Assembly: GCF_023065955.2 (NCBI RefSeq)
Contig: NW_026622974.1
Coordinates: forward strand, 26,071,718-26,135,717
Length of the DNA: 64,000 nt
Source: Ursus arctos
Lineage: Eukaryota > Chordata > Mammalia > Carnivora > Ursidae
Reading direction: 5' to 3'
Shown: one piece after another, positions 60,398 through 64,000 of the stretch
How the letters are laid out: every line of letters begins with the position of its first letter
Numbering within the stretch: the stretch's first letter is position 1
Notes under the pieces: model-generated
Told to the model about the DNA's origin: nothing
The model's database searches: none
The model's input: the letters and a program-made list of their open reading frames with translations, nothing else
Made by a program: the position numbers and the translations under genes

Positions 60398-60535
60398 CAC
60401 CAAAATTTACTTTTTAATAACAAGTGTAATTATCATGGGGGATCATTTTATAATACGTAATAATATCAAGTCACTATGATGTACACCTGAAACTAATAGG
60501 ATATTATATGTTAATTATACTTCAATGAAAGAAAA
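60398..60535 (+). mobile_element. L1 3' end, second of two in tandem
   Basis: A second L1 terminus begins 6 bp after the first: 'tggggg' near 60437, 'gatcattttataatacgtaa', 'atgatgtacacctgaaacta', ending 'ttaattatacttcaatgaaa'. Its internal sequence differs from the first copy, so it is a different L1 subfamily rather than a simple duplication. Confidence 0.8.
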
Positions 60536-60556
60536 GTATTCCAATATCAGGGTAGA

Positions 60557-60787
60557 TAGTGGTTCTCAATCAGGGGCAATTTTGCCCCTCCCACCCTTTC
60601 AAGATATTTGGCAATGTCTGGAGACATTTTTGACTCTCACAACATTTTGACTGACTTGCTACTGGCATCTTTTGGGTAGAAACCAAGAAAGTTACTAAAT
60701 ATCCTACAATGCACAGGATGCTCCCCCCCCCCCAACAAAGAATTATCCAGCCGAAAATGTCAATAGTGCCACAGTTGAGAAACCATG
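60557..60787 (+). mobile_element. Short hAT-Charlie-like transposon relic
   Basis: Terminal inverted repeats 'agtggttctcaa' (left) and 'ttgagaaaccatg' (right). Inside: 'ttggcaatgtctggagacat', 'tactggcatcttttgggtag', 'atcctacaatgcacaggatg', 'caaagaattatccagccgaa'. No transposase. A C11-12 run lies near 60722-60733. Confidence 0.85.
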
Positions 60788-60839
60788 GATTAGATTGTGT
60801 CTCATTTAAATTATTTTGGTCTAGTTGAAGAAGCATACA

Positions 60840-60937
60840 GATAATTTGAGAAAGTTTCAAGATAGATTATGGTCTAAATTAAGATATAGATAATCTGAGA
60901 AAGTTTCGAGATAGATTATGGTCTAAATTAGGATACA
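60840..60937. repeat. 49-bp unit duplicated in tandem
   Basis: Units 60840-60888 and 60889-60937 are head-to-tail copies sharing 'gagaaagtttc' and 'gatagattatggtctaaatt' with only a few substitutions. It begins about 50 bp after the hAT relic. Confidence 0.95.
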
Positions 60938-60959
60938 ATCATATATCCTGCAGGATTTA

Positions 60960-61105
60960 AGGGAAGACCCCAATCAAAGTGACATAGAGCAGGTGGGAAA
61001 GACTTCAGGGAGGAAGTATGGCTTCAGCTGGGCTTTAACAATTACACAAGTAGTAAGGAGCCATTGTTGGAAGGAGAAACAGCACATCAAAAATGGAGAG
61101 TAGTG
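60960..61105 (-). repeat. L2 relic
   Basis: 'gcttcagctgggctttaaca', 'aagtagtaaggagccattgt', 'ggaaggagaaacagcacatc' follows the antisense L2 interior. Confidence 0.5.
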
Positions 61106-61740
61106 CTCAACAGTTCAGCATAACCATCCTGTGTCTCCAGCTCCAGGTGAATTACAGAGGATTGGACAGACTCAAAGAATTTTACTGGCACTGAATGCCT
61201 CCCTCTCTTTTTCTGTCCCTTCCCACATCCCAGAAAGTGCCCCTAAAGATGAGACTTGGAGGAGAGGGGATATCAGATGGGAACTGTGAAATAACTTGTA
61301 GAGCAGGGCCCAGAGTGCTGCTGTACGGTGGCCATGCTAATGCCCATGTGGGATTTTGGTCTACAATAGGACGTAACTACCGGTACATTGAAAAGCTTAC
61401 TAATTAATGTCACCTCAAATTTCTTATGCATTTTATATTCCCTATAGCCAAGGATGCGCAGCTTTGCCTTACTCACATGGGCTTTATTAACAGCATCTAT
61501 CATATATTCCTTTGTTTTGTGCACTGGTAAAAGTCATGGGATTCTCAACCATTCTAGCATTTCCATTGGCCTACAGAAAGAAGACCTTCCCTTTTTAATA
61601 ATCAGCACATGTGGGCACACTAAGTTAGGGACAAAGTCAGAAAAAGGTGACTCTGAAATTGAAGGCAGTAATGGATGAGGTTACCCTTTCGCAGAAGGGA
61701 CTCATTCTCCTAGGTGTGGTAGCAACCTTTTCTTTTCTTT
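61106..61740. other. Unassigned sequence
   Basis: Nothing recognised; frames of 70-83 codons on both strands are unassigned. Confidence 0.3.
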
Positions 61741-61744
61741 TTTT

Positions 61745-61948
61745 TCCTTTTAATAATATTTTTTTATTATATTATGTAGGTCACCGTACAGTACTTCCCT
61801 AGTTTTTGATGTAAAGTTCCATGATTCATTACTTGTGTATAACACCCAGTGCACCATGCAATACGTGCCCTCCTTAATACTCATCACCAGCCTATCCCAT
61901 TCCCCCACCCCCCTCCCCTCTGAAGCCCTCAGTTTGTTTCCCAGAGTC
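61745..61948 (-). mobile_element. Young L1 3' end fragment
   Basis: Antisense: T-rich, 'ttttttattatattatgtag', 'taacacccagtgcaccatgc', 'cctcccctctgaagccctca', stopping after 'ttcccagagtcca'. Only about 200 bp was inserted. No certain target-site duplication because the left flank is T-rich. Confidence 0.92.
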
Positions 61949-62177
61949 CATTTCTAAGTCTCTATTTAATAGACCCAAATATATTTTTCAGGTAGAGAGG
62001 TTTCACTCTAACAAATATGATGAAACTTATCTACAATTGTACTGGACTATGTGACTAGTATTAAGTATCTAATAAGGAGTAGTAGTAGTAACTGATAGTA
62101 ACTGGGTCACAGGTAATAATCAGAGGATTAGGTTGGTAATTTGCTACGAGGAAGTTAGTGATCTGTATGGAGTCTAC

Positions 62178-62445
62178 AAAAGAAGGAGAAGGAGAAGGAA
62201 GGAGGAGGAGGAGGAGAAGAAGGTGGAAGGGGAGGAAGAGGAGAAGGAGAAGAGAGGAGAAAGAGAAGGAAAAGAAAGAAGAGAGGGAAGAAGAAGAAGA
62301 AGAAGAAGAAGAAGAAGAAGAAGAAGAAGAAGAAGAAGAAGAAGGGGAAAGAGAAGAGAAGAGAAGAGAAGAGAAGAGAAGAGAAGAGAAGAGAAGAGAA
62401 GAGAAGAGAAGGAGAAGGAGAAGGAGAAGGAGAAGAAAGAAGAAG
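62178..62445 (+). repeat. Polypurine GAA/GAGAA microsatellite tract
   Basis: All purines from 62225 to 62445 (221 nt), or from 62178 with a single T at 62224. Parts: irregular GGA/GAA, (GAA)19 at 62287-62343, (GAGAA)12 at 62351-62410, (GGAGAA)4 at 62411-62434. Open frames here (poly-R/E on plus, poly-S/L/F on minus) are by-products of composition. Confidence 0.98.
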
Positions 62446-62808
62446 CCACTGCCAAAAGACAAGAATTGGTGATTCTTATTCACTAGTGTTCAGGAATAGA
62501 ATGTTCTGAATCTAGAAACCCATTTATCATTCTTGAGTTAAATAGAAACATCCCTCCTAAGTAAGGTGGGGCATTTTGCTGGCATTTTGTGACTTTCCTT
62601 TCCTACTTTGTTTTGATGTGATTGTATTTAATGATCATCTGATCTTGAATTTGTTCCCTTCACTAACCTTGCCTAGCAGAGGGAAATGTCCTGCAAGGTA
62701 ATGGGATTCAGTTCTCAAGCTAAGGACCATTCCTAGGACTTTCCACTTGTAGAATACTTGAACTTCAGCATAAACTATTGTATCTGGATACAAACCCAGT
62801 GAGATCAA
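62446..62808. other. Unassigned sequence
   Basis: Nothing recognised. Confidence 0.3.
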
Positions 62809-62824
62809 GCAAACAGTGATTTTT

Positions 62825-63013
62825 TTTTAAGATTTTATTTATTTATTCGACAGAGATAGGAACAGCCAGCGAGAGAGGGAACACAGGCAGGGGGAGTGGG
62901 AGAAGAAGGAGGCTCATAGTGGAGGAGCCTGATGTGGGGCTCGATCCCATAACGCCGGGATCACGCCCTGAGCCAAAGGCAGACGCTTAACCTCTGTGCC
63001 ACCCAGGCGCCCC
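62825..63013 (-). mobile_element. Young SINEC
   Basis: Antisense: 'ttatttatttattcgacaga', 'cagccagcgagagagggaac', 'gcctgatgtggggctcgatc', 'tgtgccacccaggcgcccc'. A perfect 16-bp target-site duplication 'gcaaacagtgattttt' flanks it (62809-62824 and 63014-63029). Confidence 0.97.
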
Positions 63014-63029
63014 GCAAACAGTGATTTTT

Positions 63030-63782
63030 ATCAACATACTGTATGATAAAAGAAAAGGAAAATCAGAAAAGTCAGTCAGTTTGTTAAGATTCTCCTGTGT
63101 GCCAGAGCTGAGACTCAAAAGCAAAATGGCCAACTCTTTCCACAATATTAGCATCCTAGGAGAGTTAATAACACAAAAATCAGGAAGTGAGGGAATGAGC
63201 TCTGTGAGAAAAAAATGTGAATGTTTCTCTCAGACATTTCCCCCTACCTAGTTGAGAGAAACTCCTCCAAGTTCTGCTGCCTCTTTTCTTTATGGCTTTT
63301 GTGACTTTGGTTTCTATTCAGGGGTCTGTTGGGTAGCTCATATTCCTCTGTTATTCCCTGGAGGCATTGGAGATGACTCCAGAGATGAGGGGGGAGGGAA
63401 ACTGTGTCATCTCCAGAGACAAGCTTAGAACAGGAGAGATTCCTTCATGTGCACAGGCTGTGGAAGGAAGTGACGATTACAGAGGTGATGCTAGAGTGGC
63501 CTGAGGTGGCAGATATTTTGAATTCTAAACTTACCAAGTCCTTGATTTTTAGGTGACTGGACAAACTGGTGTATCTCTCTGTCTCAGTATTGTTGTTTAT
63601 GTTTCTAGAATGAGGACACAAAAATGGCTTGCTAAAAGAAATAGTAGGTCCTTTAAAGATACTGAGCTAACAAGTAAATGTGTTATAATGAATTAGATTT
63701 TTAAATCATTTTGAGATTTAGTCAACCAATCATTTCATAGACTCACCAGTCTGTAGTGACCAGTTGTATTAATAACCAGTTG
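63030..63782. other. Unassigned sequence
   Basis: Nothing recognised. Confidence 0.3.
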
Positions 63783-63783
63783 T

Positions 63784-63892
63784 AGGGCACTTGACAGACT
63801 CAGTTTGAGGACCATGGGACTCTAAATCTCAGGGTCATGAGTTCAAACCCCCCATTGGGTATAGAGATTCTTTAAATAAATAAAACTTTAAA
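63784..63892 (+). mobile_element. Old, short SINEC relic
   Basis: 'gggcacttgacagactcagt' as degenerate head, 'ctcagggtcatgagttcaaa' as B-box region, then 'ttaaataaataaaactttaa' tail. About 109 bp, missing the CT-rich centre. No clear target-site duplication. Confidence 0.75.
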
Positions 63893-64000
63893 AAAATAGT
63901 TTATTGATCCGATTCCTTTTGTAGGGGAACATACATGAGACTCTTCTTGGAACATAGCTGTCTTTCCAATTTTTTAGAGCCTATATTTATTACTAAAAGG

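Noticed and set aside
62061..62486. Frames of 93-140 codons rich in S/L/F (minus) or R/E (plus)
   Set aside because: Translations of the polypurine microsatellite; pure composition artefacts.
1..64000. A CRISPR array, prokaryotic operon, phage or other novel system
   Set aside because: Direct repeats with regular unique spacers are absent, no clusters of long frames occur, and the repeats are all mammalian. The window is carnivore nuclear DNA.

Overview
This window reads as non-coding nuclear DNA of a caniform carnivore. The main evidence is sixteen copies of the carnivore tRNA-Lys-derived SINE (SINEC/CAN family), eight on each strand. The youngest copies (36501-36697, 18873-19082, 62825-63013, 53081-53274, 44383-44586) share a body that, from memory, looks most like the bear/giant-panda type. 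They lack the diagnostic body of the dog, cat or mustelid young SINEs. Ursidae is therefore my best guess; only Caniformia is well supported. Carnivore-type L1 3' ends, MIR, L2, MLT1/MaLR LTRs and hAT/Tigger DNA transposon fossils fill much of the rest.

I find no intact protein-coding gene, no tRNA or rRNA gene, no CRISPR array and no operon-like organisation. The only gene-derived sequence I recognise is a processed pseudogene of ribosomal protein L7a (RPL7A) at 12917-13784, minus strand. It has clear target-site duplications, two early stop codons and a frameshift. Other long open frames are L1 ORF2 remnants, low-complexity shadows or chance frames. The longest, 194 codons on the minus strand at 39858-40442, is created by the inversion inside one L1 insertion.

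Layout: 1-12.5 kb holds MIR/L2 relics, three SINECs and two 5'-truncated L1s (2.7-4.25 and 7.3-9.75 kb). 12.9-16 kb holds the RPL7A pseudogene inserted at the tail of an L1, then an old L1M 3' UTR. 16-32 kb is repeat-poor: a SINEC nested in a hAT element (24.9-25.3 kb), a Tigger-like element with TA duplications (27.0-27.4 kb), MIRs and long stretches where I recognise nothing. 32.3-33.5 kb is a long L2. 38.7-46.5 kb is a dense nest: an MLT1 LTR, an old L1 split by other insertions including a twin-primed young L1, then an old L1M on the minus strand split by two MaLR LTRs (one carrying a SINEC), facing a second old L1M on the plus strand. 48.8-58.3 kb has more nested L1/MLT1/SINEC/hAT layers and a 166-bp twin-primed mini-L1 at 57429-57594. 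60-64 kb has two L1 3' ends in tandem, a hAT relic, a 49-bp tandem duplication, a 221-nt uninterrupted purine run and two SINECs.

I see no previously undescribed biological system here. The informative content is insertion archaeology: target-site duplications, layering and inversion junctions. Some repeat-free stretches could hide regulatory sequence, but nothing visible in a single sequence proves that. Subfamily names come from memory and should be confirmed with RepeatMasker and a carnivore repeat library.
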